A stretch of DNA of 64,000 nt from an uncultured Acetatifactor sp. (GCA_947627115.1 CANQUQ010000002.1:124001-188000); one strand, 5' to 3'. Counted from the stretch's first letter, positions 17,209 through 28,100 are shown. Translations and numbers: made by a program. Notes: generated from the sequence alone by a model not told the origin.

Positions 17209-17819
17209 ATATCCAGCCACTCCTTCGCCTCCTGATACAGTCTTCCCACCGGAAGGCCCACCACGTTGTTGTAGTCGCCCCGGATCCCCTTCACATACCG
17301 TGCGAACAGCCCCTGAATGCCGTAGGCTCCCGCCTTGTCCATGGGGTCCCCGGTGGAGACATAGGACCGGATCTCCTCCCCGGTCATGGGATAGAAGCTC
17401 ACCTCGGTCATCTCATGAAAGGTCCTTCGGCACACCCTGTCCCTTTCCTCTCCCAGGACCGCTGCCGCGGAACGGCCGGCCCTGTACAGCAGTGTCACCC
17501 CCGTGTACACCTGATGGACGGCACCGGAAAGCCGGCTCAGCATCCGTACGGCCTCCTCCGCGTCGGCGGGCTTGCCCAGAATGTCATTCCCCGACGCCAC
17601 CACGGTATCCGCACCGATCACCAGCAGATCCTGGCCGTCCTGCTCCGTCTCCGCCAGCACGGCCTCCGCCTTCTGCCCCGACAGCTCCTCCACCAGAAGA
17701 CCGGGAGAATCCGCCCTGGCCTGCTCCTTCACATTGCTGACCCTTATTTCAAATTTCAGTCCTATCTGTTCCAGCAGCTCCCGCCTCCGGGGCGATGCCG
17801 ATGCAAGTATGATTCTCAT
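17205..17819 (-). CDS. maf: Maf-family nucleoside triphosphate pyrophosphatase
   Basis: 204 residues. It starts MRIILASASPRRRELL with the ASPRR phosphate-binding motif; VIGADTVV, then GDPMDKAGAYGIQG and YNNVVGLPV complete the family signature. It hydrolyses modified or canonical pyrimidine triphosphates (YhdE subfamily acts on dTTP/UTP) and is also tied to septum control in Bacillus. It lies 41 bases downstream of ppk1 and overlaps the HAD gene. Confidence 0.95.
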   Translation of the reverse strand: MRIILASASPRRRELLEQIGLKFEIRVSNVKEQARADSPGLLVEELSGQKAEAVLAETEQDGQDLLVIGADTVVASGNDILGKPADAEEAVRMLSRLSGAVHQVYTGVTLLYRAGRSAAAVLGEERDRVCRRTFHEMTEVSFYPMTGEEIRSYVSTGDPMDKAGAYGIQGLFARYVKGIRGDYNNVVGLPVGRLYQEAKEWLDI

Positions 17820-17860
17820 AGCCGTCCTTTCGTCCGCGTCAGCAGACCCGCCGTCTTTTT

Positions 17861-19987
17861 TCAGCGGTGCGTCTCAGGAATGAAGACCCTGGTCACGGTG
17901 CTGCTCGCACTGTCCGAATTCCTGGCCTCCTCCGTCGCCTCTCTGCAGAAATTCTCCTGCGCGTGGAACATCGCCTTCCCGCGGCGGTCCACCTTTTCGT
18001 AAGACCCGTCCGCCTGCAGCACGGAGGCCTTTACATTGTCCCTGAGCTGGCTCTCCAGGATATGCAGGAGCTTTTCCTTCAGCCGGGGAGTGTCCACGGG
18101 GAACAGGATCTCCACTCTTCTCTCCAGATTTCTCGGCATCCAGTCGGCGCTGCCGCAGTAAATCTCGGCCCGGTCATTGTTCTGAAAGTAAAATATGCGT
18201 CCGTGCTCCAAAAAGTCCCCTACGATGGAGCGGACAGTGATATTTTCGCTGACGCCCTTGATGCCTGTTTTCAGACAGCATATGCCCCGGACGATCAGAT
18301 CGATCCTCACCCCTGCGGTGCTGGCCCGATAGAGCGCGGCGATCACGTCCCTGTCGCAGAGCGAATTGACCTTTGCGATGATGCGGGCAGGCCGTCCCTC
18401 CAGAGCGTACTGCCTCTCCCTGTCTATCAGGTACAGGAATTTGTCCTTGAGCCACAGAGGCGCCAGAGACAGCTTATTCCATACCAGCGGCTCCGAGTAG
18501 CCGGACAGCATGTTGAACACCGCGGTGGCGTCCTCGCCGATAGCCTCGGAGCAGGTCAGCAGCCCGATGTCCGTGTACAGCTTGGCGGTGGCATCGTTGT
18601 AATTTCCCGTTCCCAGGTGCACATAACGCCTTATGCCGTCCTCCTCCCTGCGCACCGCCAGAGTGATCTTGCAGTGAGTCTTCAGGCCCACCAGACCGTA
18701 TATCACGTGGCATCCCGCCTTCTCCAGCATCTTTGCCCAGACAATATTGTGTTCCTCGTCGAACCGTGCCTTCAGCTCCACCAGCACCGTCACCTGCTTA
18801 CCGTTCTCGGCGGCCAGCGCCAGGGCGGCGATGATCGGCGAATTGCCGCTGACGCGGTAAAGGGTCTGCTTGATGGCCAGCACCTCCGGATCCCTGGCCG
18901 CCTGCCGGATAAAGTCCACCACCGGCTCAAATGTCTGGTAGGGATGATGCAGCAGCACATCTCCCTTCCGCACCTCGTCGAAGATATTGCACCCCGCCGG
19001 GAGCTCCGGCACCGGCTGAGGCGTATGACCGCTGCTCTTCAGGCGTTCAAAGCCCTCCAGGCCGTATATCTGCATCAGCACCGTCAGATCCAGCGGGCCG
19101 TCGATCTTGTAGATATTGGATTCCTCCATGTGCAGCTCCTCCCTGAGGATCTTCAGGAGCCGCTTATCCATGCCGGCCTCTACCTCCAGGCGGATGGCCT
19201 CGCCCCACTGGCGCTTCTTCAGCTGCTTCTCTATCTCCTTCAGCAGGTCCGCCGCCTCATCCTCCTCTATGGTCAGATCCGCGTTGCGCATGATCCGGTA
19301 GGGATGGGCGCTCACGATATCGTAGTTCAGGAAGAGCTTGTGGATGTTGCGCTCGATGATCTCCTCCAGCAGAATGATCTTTTTGCTCTTTCCCTCCGAG
19401 GGCAGCGGCACGATCCGGCTCAGCACGCCGGGCACCTGCACCGTGACGAACTCCATCTCCTTCTTTTCGTCCTTCTTTCGGACAAGGGCCGCAATATTCA
19501 GCGTCTTGTTGCGGATCAGGGGAAAGGGCCTGGAGGAATCCACCGCCATGGGCGTCAGGACCGGATACACGTTCTCCTCAAAATATTTGTCCGCAAAGGC
19601 GGCCTCGCTCTCCGTCAGCTCCTCGTGCTGGCGAATGACCTGAAGCCCGTTCTGCCGGAGCTGGGGCAGGATGGAACGGTTGTAGGTGGAATACTGCAGC
19701 TCCACCAGCTGATGGATCGCCGCGTCGAGCTGCTTGAGCTGCTCGGAGGGAGTCAGTCCGGCGATATCCGGCTTGTCATATTTTGCATTCACCATGTCCT
19801 GCAGGGAGGCCACCCGGATCATAAAAAATTCATCCAGATTGGAGGCCGTGATGCTCAAAAATTTCAGTCTTTCGAACAGAGGGATACTCTTGTCGCGCGC
19901 CTCGTTCAGCACTCTGCGGTCGAACAGGATCCAGCTCAGCTCCCTGTTCGCATAATATTTCGGATTCTTAAAATCTGTCTCTGCCAT
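17861..19987 (-). CDS. ppk1: Polyphosphate kinase 1
   Basis: 708 residues, normal PPK1 length. It transfers the terminal phosphate of ATP onto polyphosphate reversibly. The N-terminal helical domain starts YANRELSWILFDRRVLNEA. Two phospholipase-D-like catalytic domains follow: LKTHCKI holds the phosphohistidine (near 437, matching E. coli His435), then HLGTGNYND, and a second conserved region with YCGSADWMPRNLERRVE. Encoded 18 bases after ppx in the same operon, so synthesis and breakdown of polyphosphate are co-expressed. A very long antisense frame across this gene is a codon-bias artefact. Confidence 0.97.
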   Translation of the reverse strand: MAETDFKNPKYYANRELSWILFDRRVLNEARDKSIPLFERLKFLSITASNLDEFFMIRVASLQDMVNAKYDKPDIAGLTPSEQLKQLDAAIHQLVELQYSTYNRSILPQLRQNGLQVIRQHEELTESEAAFADKYFEENVYPVLTPMAVDSSRPFPLIRNKTLNIAALVRKKDEKKEMEFVTVQVPGVLSRIVPLPSEGKSKKIILLEEIIERNIHKLFLNYDIVSAHPYRIMRNADLTIEEDEAADLLKEIEKQLKKRQWGEAIRLEVEAGMDKRLLKILREELHMEESNIYKIDGPLDLTVLMQIYGLEGFERLKSSGHTPQPVPELPAGCNIFDEVRKGDVLLHHPYQTFEPVVDFIRQAARDPEVLAIKQTLYRVSGNSPIIAALALAAENGKQVTVLVELKARFDEEHNIVWAKMLEKAGCHVIYGLVGLKTHCKITLAVRREEDGIRRYVHLGTGNYNDATAKLYTDIGLLTCSEAIGEDATAVFNMLSGYSEPLVWNKLSLAPLWLKDKFLYLIDRERQYALEGRPARIIAKVNSLCDRDVIAALYRASTAGVRIDLIVRGICCLKTGIKGVSENITVRSIVGDFLEHGRIFYFQNNDRAEIYCGSADWMPRNLERRVEILFPVDTPRLKEKLLHILESQLRDNVKASVLQADGSYEKVDRRGKAMFHAQENFCREATEEARNSDSASSTVTRVFIPETHR

Positions 19988-20005
19988 TTGGTCATCGCCC
20001 CCGAA

Positions 20006-21541
20006 TCAAAAAATTTTCCGCTGCTTCAGCACCGGTTCCACGCTGAACACTTCCTTGAAGAATTCTCCCCTCATCTCGAAGAAGCCCTTTTCCAGCGTGA
20101 TGTCCTCCTGATTCTCAACGGTCAGTATCAGCTTGTTGTCCTTCAGTGTCGCCTTCAGCCCGGTAAGCTTCTGCTTGTGGCTCCGGTCCAGTCCGCTGGC
20201 CAGTCTCAGGATGGCCGTCAGCTTTGCCACGATCAGATAGGAGTCACGGTCCAGACGGCTCTGATCCGTCTGCTGCCTGTAATAGACGAACCTGCTGTGA
20301 TTAAAGCGGACCACATTGGCTACGATCTTCCGCTCCGTGTGGGACAGGCCGATAATCTCCGTGGCCATGATGATCTGGTAGGAGGTCTCTCCGATATTCA
20401 TCATGCTGATATATTTCCCGCAGTCGTGGAGAATGGCGGCCAGCCGAAGATACAGCCGTTCCCGCTTTCCCAGGCCGTGTATTTTTTTCATGCTGTCAAA
20501 AATAGTCGTGGTAATGCTCTCCAGGGTGTCCGAGCGCTTTTTGCTTCCCATGTAGCGCTTGCTGATATTGGCGGCACATGCCACAATGTCCTTCTCAAAG
20601 TCGTGCTCTCCCTGGAGCAGCTTTTCCTTCTCCGCATACTCGTAAGCAATGCCGTCGCAGAGTGTGGTCCCCGGAGCCCATATATTCCGGGCGCCCATCA
20701 GATCGGCGATCCTCTCTACCAGCACGGCGCTGATGAACACCAGCGGCACCTTCTCCTCGGATATGCCCAGCGACATTGCGGCCTGAGTGGTGCTGCCGGA
20801 GCGGATCTGCTCCCGGAACGCCGCATAGTCGGCGGTCTCCAGCATGGCATTGCTGCCGTATTTTTTCACCACGCAGGCGGAGACATAGTCGTCCATCACG
20901 ATGAGATTCTGTATCTCCCTGTCCTTCAGGTACAGCTTCTTGTATATCATGAGCTGCGCCATGGCCATCTCTTCGATCAGGGATTCCGCCTGAGAGCTCC
21001 TGACCGCAAAGCGGTTCAGATACTCCTGAAGGCGCAGGACGCCCAGCAGCAGATTTTGCGTGGAGACCAGCGTATCGTTGTCGAACAGCGAAAGCTGAAT
21101 GCTTCCTCCGCCGATATCCAGTATGGCGGTCTTTTCCTCGATGATCCTGCTGAAATTTTCCCCCCTGGACGCCAGGGATTTATAGTCCAGGAACCGCTGC
21201 TCGGAATTGCTCAGGATCTCGATCTTCAGCCCGGTGTGCTGGGCGATCTGGTCCTGTACGATGGTGGTGTTCTCCGTCTCACGGATGGCGCTGGTGCCGT
21301 ATGCCTTGTATGCGTTCACCTTGTAGGCGCGCATCCGGTCGGAAAATTCATTCAGGGTCCGGCACAGCTCGTCTATCTTCTCATTGCTGATTTTGCCGTC
21401 AAAGTATGTGTCCGTGCCGAGGTCAAGACGCCTGTGGACACAGTCGATCTCCTTCATTTTGTTCTTGCCGGCAAATTCAAAAATTTTCAGGGTCAGTTCA
21501 AAGCTGCCCACGTCTATGGCAGCAAAGATCTTAGTGCTCAT
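20006..21541 (-). CDS. ppx: Exopolyphosphatase / pppGpp phosphohydrolase (Ppx/GppA family)
   Basis: 511 residues. An actin-like N-terminal fold begins FAAIDVGSFELTLKIFE, with GTSAIRETEN, ILDIGGGSIQLSLF and GARNIWAPGTTLCDG phosphate-binding elements. A C-terminal HD-type helical domain contains AILHDCGKYISMMNI. It removes terminal phosphate from polyphosphate and possibly from pppGpp. AAGGAGG precedes the ATG, inside the 3' end of the DUF815 gene (11-base overlap), and ppk1 follows after 18 bases. Confidence 0.93.
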   Translation of the reverse strand: MSTKIFAAIDVGSFELTLKIFEFAGKNKMKEIDCVHRRLDLGTDTYFDGKISNEKIDELCRTLNEFSDRMRAYKVNAYKAYGTSAIRETENTTIVQDQIAQHTGLKIEILSNSEQRFLDYKSLASRGENFSRIIEEKTAILDIGGGSIQLSLFDNDTLVSTQNLLLGVLRLQEYLNRFAVRSSQAESLIEEMAMAQLMIYKKLYLKDREIQNLIVMDDYVSACVVKKYGSNAMLETADYAAFREQIRSGSTTQAAMSLGISEEKVPLVFISAVLVERIADLMGARNIWAPGTTLCDGIAYEYAEKEKLLQGEHDFEKDIVACAANISKRYMGSKKRSDTLESITTTIFDSMKKIHGLGKRERLYLRLAAILHDCGKYISMMNIGETSYQIIMATEIIGLSHTERKIVANVVRFNHSRFVYYRQQTDQSRLDRDSYLIVAKLTAILRLASGLDRSHKQKLTGLKATLKDNKLILTVENQEDITLEKGFFEMRGEFFKEVFSVEPVLKQRKIF

Positions 21542-22874
21542 CGTCGCCCGCCTCCTTCTGCCGTCTTTTGCCCAGAAGATGATCTATGAACTGCTGGGCA
21601 CTCCTGCCGGACAGACCGCCATGGCTCAGCTCCCACTTGTTCGCCTCCGAAAGCAGCTCCTCCTCCGGCATCTTCACTCCGTTCCTCTCCGCCAGCGCCT
21701 TAACGATAGCCTGGAACTGTTTTTTATCGGGAGCGCCAAAGTAGATGGTCTCGCCGAACCGATGGACCAGGGACAGCTTTTCCTGCACCGTGTCGCTGGT
21801 ATGCATATCCTGCCGGATCTCCTCCTTGTCGGCATAGGTCTCCCGGATCAGATGCCGTCGGTTGGAGGTAGCGTATATCAGCACATTCTCCGGCTTCTTC
21901 TCCAATCCGCCCTCGATGACCGCCTTCAGGTATTTGTACTCGATCTCGAACTCCTCAAAGCTGAGATCGTCCATGTAGATGATGAACCTGTAGTTGCGGT
22001 TCTTTATCTGGGCGATCACCTCGTTCAGATCCTGAAACTGGTGTTTGTACATCTCAATGATGCGGAGGCCGCTCTCGTAGTATTCGTTGGCGATCGCCTT
22101 GATGCAGGAGGATTTCCCAGTCCCTGCATCGCCGAACAGCAGGCAGTTGTTGGCCTTCCTGCCCTCTACAAAGGCCTCGGTATTCTCCGTCAGTTTGCGC
22201 TTGGGGATCTCGTAGCCGATCAGATCGCTGAGGCTCACGTGCGCAATGTTCAGAATGGGTTCTATGCGCACGCCGTCGCTGCCGTGGGCAATGCGGAAGG
22301 ATTTGTGCAGGCCGAATTTCCCTACGCCGTACTCTCTGTAGAACTGTGTCAAGGTCGCCTTCATCTCCTCCGGCGTGTGATCGCGGCTGAACTTCTCCGC
22401 CAACTCACAGATCCTGGCGCAGATCCTGGAATTGTATACCTTGCTCTCCCGGCTGCTGCTCCGGTAATTTTCCACCAGGCCGAACTCCGGCACGTGAAGC
22501 CCTTTGCACATGGGGCCGAAATCGTAGTCGTAAAATTCCTTGAAGATCACGATGTCGTGGAGCACAGCCTCATTGATCGTCCCCTCGATCTCTCCCCTGA
22601 TCTCACAGCCGCAGCTGTAGCTGTTCTCGTTGTTCACCAGCAGATTTGCCAGATAGCAGTGCCAGAGATTGCCGTGAAATCCATAGGTGCCGGCCAGCTC
22701 GATGAGCCGGTGGATACAGCTGTAGAACGTCGCCGCCAGGGTCCTCGCATCTGTCCCTCCTGCCGCCTCCGGACCTTCGCCCGCTTCCTCATAGCGCTCC
22801 ATCAGCCGGGCCATGTCACAAAGCAGCTCCCCGTCCTGAAAATTTCTGTATACGATCAATTCCTTTTCTCTCAT
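21531..22874 (-). CDS. DUF815 family AAA+ ATPase
   Basis: 447 residues. The N-terminal half (about 1-200) is helical and unrecognised. The C-terminal half is a DUF815 ATPase: GDAGTGKSS (Walker A, near 246), FIIYMDDLSFEE (Walker B), YATSNRRHLIRE (sensor 1) and SLVHRFGETIYF (arginine finger region). No membrane segments. The biochemical role of DUF815 is not established. It overlaps ppx by 11 bases and follows pheA by 15 bases, so it is embedded in the polyphosphate operon; a role in polyphosphate granule or stress remodelling is possible but unproven. Confidence 0.9.
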   Translation of the reverse strand: MREKELIVYRNFQDGELLCDMARLMERYEEAGEGPEAAGGTDARTLAATFYSCIHRLIELAGTYGFHGNLWHCYLANLLVNNENSYSCGCEIRGEIEGTINEAVLHDIVIFKEFYDYDFGPMCKGLHVPEFGLVENYRSSSRESKVYNSRICARICELAEKFSRDHTPEEMKATLTQFYREYGVGKFGLHKSFRIAHGSDGVRIEPILNIAHVSLSDLIGYEIPKRKLTENTEAFVEGRKANNCLLFGDAGTGKSSCIKAIANEYYESGLRIIEMYKHQFQDLNEVIAQIKNRNYRFIIYMDDLSFEEFEIEYKYLKAVIEGGLEKKPENVLIYATSNRRHLIRETYADKEEIRQDMHTSDTVQEKLSLVHRFGETIYFGAPDKKQFQAIVKALAERNGVKMPEEELLSEANKWELSHGGLSGRSAQQFIDHLLGKRRQKEAGDDEH

Positions 22875-22889
22875 ACTTCTTGCTCTCCG

Positions 22890-24014
22890 TCAATAATTTC
22901 CCAAGATCTTCATGTTGCGCGCCTCGTCCCTGAGCCCCCGCAGGGCATTTTTCACCGCGCTGTCCGACAGATTTCCCTCGAAGTCTATGAAAAAGCGATA
23001 CTCCCAATTCCTGCCCTCGATAGGACGGCTCTCGATCTTCGTCATGTTCAGGTTATTGTAGATAAAGTGGGACAGCATATGGTACAGTGAGCCGCTCTCG
23101 TGGGGGACCTCAAAACAGATGCTGACTTTCCTGGCGTCCTTTCTGAAGATCTTCTGGTTGGTGACAATGATGAACCTGGTGGAATTTGTGCCTGACTGGT
23201 TCACACCTCTCTGCAGCACCTCAAGGCCGTATATCCTTCCCGCGTGCTCTCCGGCGATGGCCGCCTGGGTCCTGTCGCCATCCTCCGCCACCTTCTTCGC
23301 CGCAAAGGCATTGTTCTGCATACTGATCTGCCGCCAGTCGTGATTCTGCAGAAATCTGGCGCTCTGCATCAGGGACTGGGGATGCGAATACACCGTTCTG
23401 ATATCGGACATCCTGGTCCCCGGCACCGCCAGCAGGCAATGCTCTATGTGTATGATCTGTTCCGCAACGATATAATTTTCATATTCCTGCAGGAGATCGT
23501 ATATTTCGCTGACGATGCCCGCCGTGGAATTTTCGATGGGAAGTACCGCAAAATCGGCGCTCCCCTCGTCGATGGCGCTCATGGCGTCCCGGAATGTATC
23601 CACATGAAAGCTGTTTATCCGATCCCCGAAATACTGCATCATGGCCGCCTGAGAGTAAGCGCCCTCGGCTCCCTGGAACACGACCCTGGCCTTCTGCGTC
23701 TCCAGCTCGTCCACGCCGATAAAGGGAAGCTTTCCGAGGCTCCCATGCTCCGCCAGCAGCTGATACTGTAATTTTCTGCTCATGGACATGATCTGTTCAA
23801 ACAGTTCCTCGATCCCATGGCGGTTGAATTCGTTGTGGGTCAGGGCCTTGACACGCTCCAGCTTCTCCGTCTCTCTCTGCCTGTCAAAGACCTTTTTCCC
23901 GGTCCCGATCTTGTATTCGGCGACCTGTCTGCTGATCTCCATCCGCTGTTCGTACAGCTCCACGATCTTTGCGTCAATATCGTCTATCTGCCCCCGCAGT
24001 TCCAATAGATCCAT
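22890..24014 (-). CDS. pheA: Bifunctional chorismate mutase / prephenate dehydratase
   Basis: 374 residues with three domains. Chorismate mutase (about 1-90): LRGQIDDIDAKIVELYEQR and EYKIGTGKKVFDRQRE. Prephenate dehydratase: VFQGAEGAYSQAAM, LPIENSTAGIV and NSTRFIIV, whose Thr is catalytic. The C-terminal ACT domain has SGSLYHML and ESRPIEGRNWEY, the phenylalanine-binding motifs, so feedback inhibition is expected. It converts chorismate to phenylpyruvate. First gene of the run pheA-DUF815-ppx-ppk1-maf-HAD. Confidence 0.97.
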   Translation of the reverse strand: MDLLELRGQIDDIDAKIVELYEQRMEISRQVAEYKIGTGKKVFDRQRETEKLERVKALTHNEFNRHGIEELFEQIMSMSRKLQYQLLAEHGSLGKLPFIGVDELETQKARVVFQGAEGAYSQAAMMQYFGDRINSFHVDTFRDAMSAIDEGSADFAVLPIENSTAGIVSEIYDLLQEYENYIVAEQIIHIEHCLLAVPGTRMSDIRTVYSHPQSLMQSARFLQNHDWRQISMQNNAFAAKKVAEDGDRTQAAIAGEHAGRIYGLEVLQRGVNQSGTNSTRFIIVTNQKIFRKDARKVSICFEVPHESGSLYHMLSHFIYNNLNMTKIESRPIEGRNWEYRFFIDFEGNLSDSAVKNALRGLRDEARNMKILGNY

Positions 24015-24077
24015 ATGTAAGTCCGCTCCTCCGCATCATTGTCTCAAAATATATTATTATCTTATACCAAATCAAAC

Positions 24078-24106
24078 TTGATAGCAAGCAAAAAGGAAGC
24101 TATAAT
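24078..24106 (+). promoter_or_regulatory. Promoter of the DUF5050 gene
   Basis: TTGATA (24078-24083), a 17-base spacer and a consensus TATAAT (24101-24106), 48 bases before the ATG at 24154. Confidence 0.7.
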
Positions 24107-24153
24107 ATTGAGTGTTCCGAAGGGAACGAATCTGTCTGCAAGGAGTCCGCACT

Positions 24154-25161
24154 ATGAGGAAACAAATCAAGACCGTTCTTATCCTGACTGTCATCACTCT
24201 GGCTGTGGCCGGCATGGCGGCAGCCTCATACTTCACCCGCCGCATCCCCATGAATCCTCCGGGGACCGTGGGCAATACCGCCGGGAACATAAACAACGGC
24301 GGTCTTTTCTGCGAGTACGGCGGCACCGTCTACTTTTCCAATGTCGGAGACGGAGGTCTGTATGCCATGGACCCTGCGGAGACCGACATAAGAAAGCTGA
24401 ACAATGCGAATGCCAGGAACCTTCTCGCGGGCGGGAAGTATCTGTACTATTTTCAGACCGAGCTCACAGAGAGCGCACAGGCCGACTTTAGTCAGATGCT
24501 GAGCGGCCATGCCTTCTGCCGGTGCGGACTGAACGGCCATAATACCGTCTCGCTGACCAGAGACGTGGTCGTCACAGGCCAATTGGTGGACAATTATCTG
24601 TTCCTGCTGACCACTTCCAGGAACGGCATTTCATTCTACAGGATGAAGATCGATCAGAGCGAGCAGGTGGAGCTTGCCGACTACAGCATCAATCCCGCCT
24701 GCGCCGTGGACGGCGTTATCTACTACAACGGCACCGGCAGCAATCACTATCTCTATGCTCTGGACACCGCCAGCGGCACGTCCGCCGAATTCTGGCGCGG
24801 CAATCTGCTGATGCCCATAAGAGAGGGCGATTACGTGTACTACATGGACGTTGCCAACAATTACAGGCTCTGCCGCTACTCCATTTCCCAGGACGCGATC
24901 CAGGTCCTCACCGACGACCGGGCGGACTGCTTTAACATTGGCGGCGGATATATCTACTACCAAAAGAACAGTGCCGACAGCCCGCAGCTAAAATGCATGC
25001 GGACGGACGGCACCGATGTCCAGGTCATTGCCGAGGGCAATTACACCAATATCAATATGACTTCCCTGTACGTGTATTTTCAGGAGTTCGGCGACGACGC
25101 CACCATGTACCACTCCCCTCTGGGAAGCGGCGGCTATTCCGTGTTCTCGCCCGCCGGGTAA
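24154..25161 (+). CDS. DUF5050-type protein with an N-terminal membrane anchor
   Basis: 335 residues from ATG 24154, which has AAGGAG eight bases upstream. One hydrophobic segment (about 5-24, VLILTVITLAVAGMAAASYF) lacks a lipobox, so it is probably a signal anchor. The rest is repeated short beta strands with Tyr-rich turns (GGTVYFSNVGDGGLYAMD, GVIYYNGTGSNHYLYALD, GGGYIYYQKNSADSPQLK), typical of DUF5050 propeller-like proteins. Probably extracytoplasmic; function unknown. Monocistronic, divergent from pheA and convergent with the VWA gene. Confidence 0.8.
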   Translation: MRKQIKTVLILTVITLAVAGMAAASYFTRRIPMNPPGTVGNTAGNINNGGLFCEYGGTVYFSNVGDGGLYAMDPAETDIRKLNNANARNLLAGGKYLYYFQTELTESAQADFSQMLSGHAFCRCGLNGHNTVSLTRDVVVTGQLVDNYLFLLTTSRNGISFYRMKIDQSEQVELADYSINPACAVDGVIYYNGTGSNHYLYALDTASGTSAEFWRGNLLMPIREGDYVYYMDVANNYRLCRYSISQDAIQVLTDDRADCFNIGGGYIYYQKNSADSPQLKCMRTDGTDVQVIAEGNYTNINMTSLYVYFQEFGDDATMYHSPLGSGGYSVFSPAG

Positions 25162-25187
25162 GCTCCGGAGGGCGGGGTGCGGATCCG

Positions 25188-28100
25188 TCACATATTCCTG
25201 TCGTCCTTCTTTCTCAACAGCTGGGAGGTGTCCAGCGTCTGTTCCGAAGGTCCCGACCTTCTTTTGGCGGCCTTCTCCTTTGCAGGTCCCCTGTCCTTTT
25301 TCCCCTTCCCGTTCTTCGCGCTGTCCCTGTTCTCATTGGATCCCTGCACGTCCCCGGCGGCTCCGCCCTCCGTCTCCTGGGGGGCAGACGCCGGATCCGC
25401 GCCTCTCTTTCTCCTCGCCCGCTTCCCGCCGGGCACATACTGGAAGCGCCGCATTGCCACGTCCGCCAGGAACAGGCAGACGGCAGCGCCCAGCAGCCAG
25501 TCGGTCAGGGAACGCCTTTCCCCCGCACCGGTCCTGATATGGGTCCAGATATCCTCCTGGGGGGTAATGATCCTTCCGTACTGCCGCACAAAACTCAGGT
25601 AGGGCTCCGGGCTCACATCAAATTTGTACTCGTAGGAAAACTGTACTGCGGCGGCCGTGGTCATATGACTTTTGACCTCGCCGTTCTCCGTGCGGCGCAG
25701 GGTAAAGTGATACAGGCCCGTGTCGGCGGTGGAGATATCCGTCTCGTATCTGCCCGGCTCCGTGGCGTGCAGCTTCACCTCCCGGACGCCTCCCTCCGGG
25801 TCCATGACGGTGGCCGATATCTGCGTATCCTGTCCGTAGTCCTGCGTCCGATAGACCACCCTGGTCTCTTCCCCCGCAGTGATCACATCCACCCTGTCCT
25901 CCCCCATATCGGTATTTCCGGCAGAATAGTCAACGATGCGCTTCCAGAGCTGCACATAGTCCTCCTCTCCCGCAAAGGCGCCGCTCCACTCCCCTGTGAC
26001 ATCGCTGTTCCAGGCCACTGTCCTGCCCAGTCCGTACTGCCACACCGTGAGGATCGGATCGTCCTTCTCCGCGGAGGAGAGCAAGGTGCTGGAGGCCGCC
26101 TTGGGCGAGGAAGAGATATATCCGTAGATCACGGGCCAGCCGTCCTCAAAGAGGCCGGCCGTCAGCTCGTGCCTCCCCCTGACGGAAAGCCCGAAGGTTC
26201 CGTTCTGAATGTAGCTGTCCCCTCCCAGAAGGACCTCCTGGGCAAAGATCCTGGGAATATCGCTGGACACATCGGAATAATAATATCTGCCGCCGCAGCT
26301 GTCCGCCAGCCGCTCCAGCAGGTCCGTGTCCGAGTCCTGACCCACGGCCACGGTGGAAAGCGTGACGCCGCTGTCCGTGAACGCCTGCACCACATCCCCG
26401 AATTCCGTGGTCTCGCCCATGCCGTCCGTGAGCAGCACCACATGCTTTACGGAGGCATCCGACTGTGAGATGACCCGGAAGGCCTCCTGCAGCGCCGGCT
26501 TGATCGTGGTGCCGCCGCCCTCTTTGATTTCCTTGATCTCATCCTTGATGCCGGCCTTGTCGTCGGCCTGCACAAGCTCCACCTGCCAGGAATACCCATC
26601 GTCGAAGGTCAGCACGCCCACATAGTCCGAAGCCCGCAGATTATCCACGGCCACGGTGGCCGCCCTGATCGCCACGTCGAGATTGCTGGCGTTGGAGCCC
26701 TCCGCGTCCATAGTCATGCTGGCTGAGCGGTCGATGACCATGACCATGGCCATGGACGGCATTTCGTTCACGCCGCGCAGCTCCATGTCCACCGGGAGCA
26801 CCGTCTCCAGCACGGTATCCCGGTATCCTCCCAGTGCAAAGCTGTCCTCGCCGCCGCAGCACACAAAGCCGCAGCCGTAATCCTTCACATAGGTCTCCAG
26901 ATGCTTCAGAAAGCCGGCGGGAAGATCGTCTATATAGGTGTCCACTAAAATGACGGACCTGTACTGCAGCATCCCCTCTATGCTGTCGGGAGCATTCATG
27001 GCGGAGACGACGCTGTAATTGCACCCGGCCGCCTCCAGCACGGCGGCAAGCGCCGACGCATCGGCATCCTGCCCTGAGATGACAAGGATCCTGGGCGCAG
27101 CCTCCACCACGGAGTAAGCATTGAAGACATCGTTTTCCTGACAGGCGTCGCCCGGTGCGCGCACCTGCGCCCGCAGGGTCTCTATGGCATTGACGCTCCC
27201 GCTTTCGCTCACCTGCCTGCTGAACACAAACCGGTTGCTTCCCCTGTTCAGATGTACCTGGTCGGAAGCCGCCATCTGACTTCCGTCGTAGAGCTCAATG
27301 ACGGCATCCGTCTCATAGCTGCTCTCCACCAGCACGGTCACGGAATACTTGTCCCCCGGATGCAGATAAGCCGGAAGCGTGACATTCTCGATATATGCGT
27401 CCGGCGCTTCCTCGTCCTCGTAGACCAGCGTCAGAAATTCCGCCCCGCTGGCGGTGAGCGCCTGCGCCATATGACGGATATCCCCTCCGGTCTCCCTTCC
27501 GTCGGTCAGCACCACAAGTCTTTTATTGCGGTCTCCGGGAAGCAGCGCAAGCGCCCTGGAGACCGCCTCCTCAAAATCGGTGGCGCTCTTCTCCGGCACC
27601 GACATCAGGCCCGCAAAATGCTTCTCCGGGCTGAGGAACTGTTCCACCAGCGCGTCCCTGCCAAAGGCCACAATGCCATATACGTTGTCGGAGGGCATTT
27701 TTTCCACGGTCTTTCTCAGATAGTCCTCCATATCCTCCAGGTGTTCCGCGTTGCTGTCCGACAGATCCGCCAAGAATACGGTGGCGGTGCCGTTGCTGCG
27801 CAGCCGGATGCTCACGCCGAAAAGCGCTGCGAGCACGCACAGAAGGACCAGTCCCCGGACCGCAAGATAAAACCTCCCCCGATACCTCATCTGACGCACG
27901 TAAACGATCCACTCCGCCGCCAGCAGCGCCAGGGCCAGGATCAGGAAGACATTCCGCAGCGTCCTCCTGACGGTCACCAGCCGCGTCCCGCCGTCTTCGG
28001 TGACGGAGGCGGCGGATGCCCGTCCGTCCGACTCTGTGGCCGTCTGAAAGCGCACCGCATAGGCTTCCTGATACTCTCCGTTTCCCACCCGGTACAGCCC

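Noticed and set aside
17867..21589. Open frame of 1240 codons on the plus strand
   Set aside because: It is antisense to ppk1 and ppx, which have complete family motifs. Long antisense frames are expected from the codon bias of this DNA; the translation has no recognisable domain.
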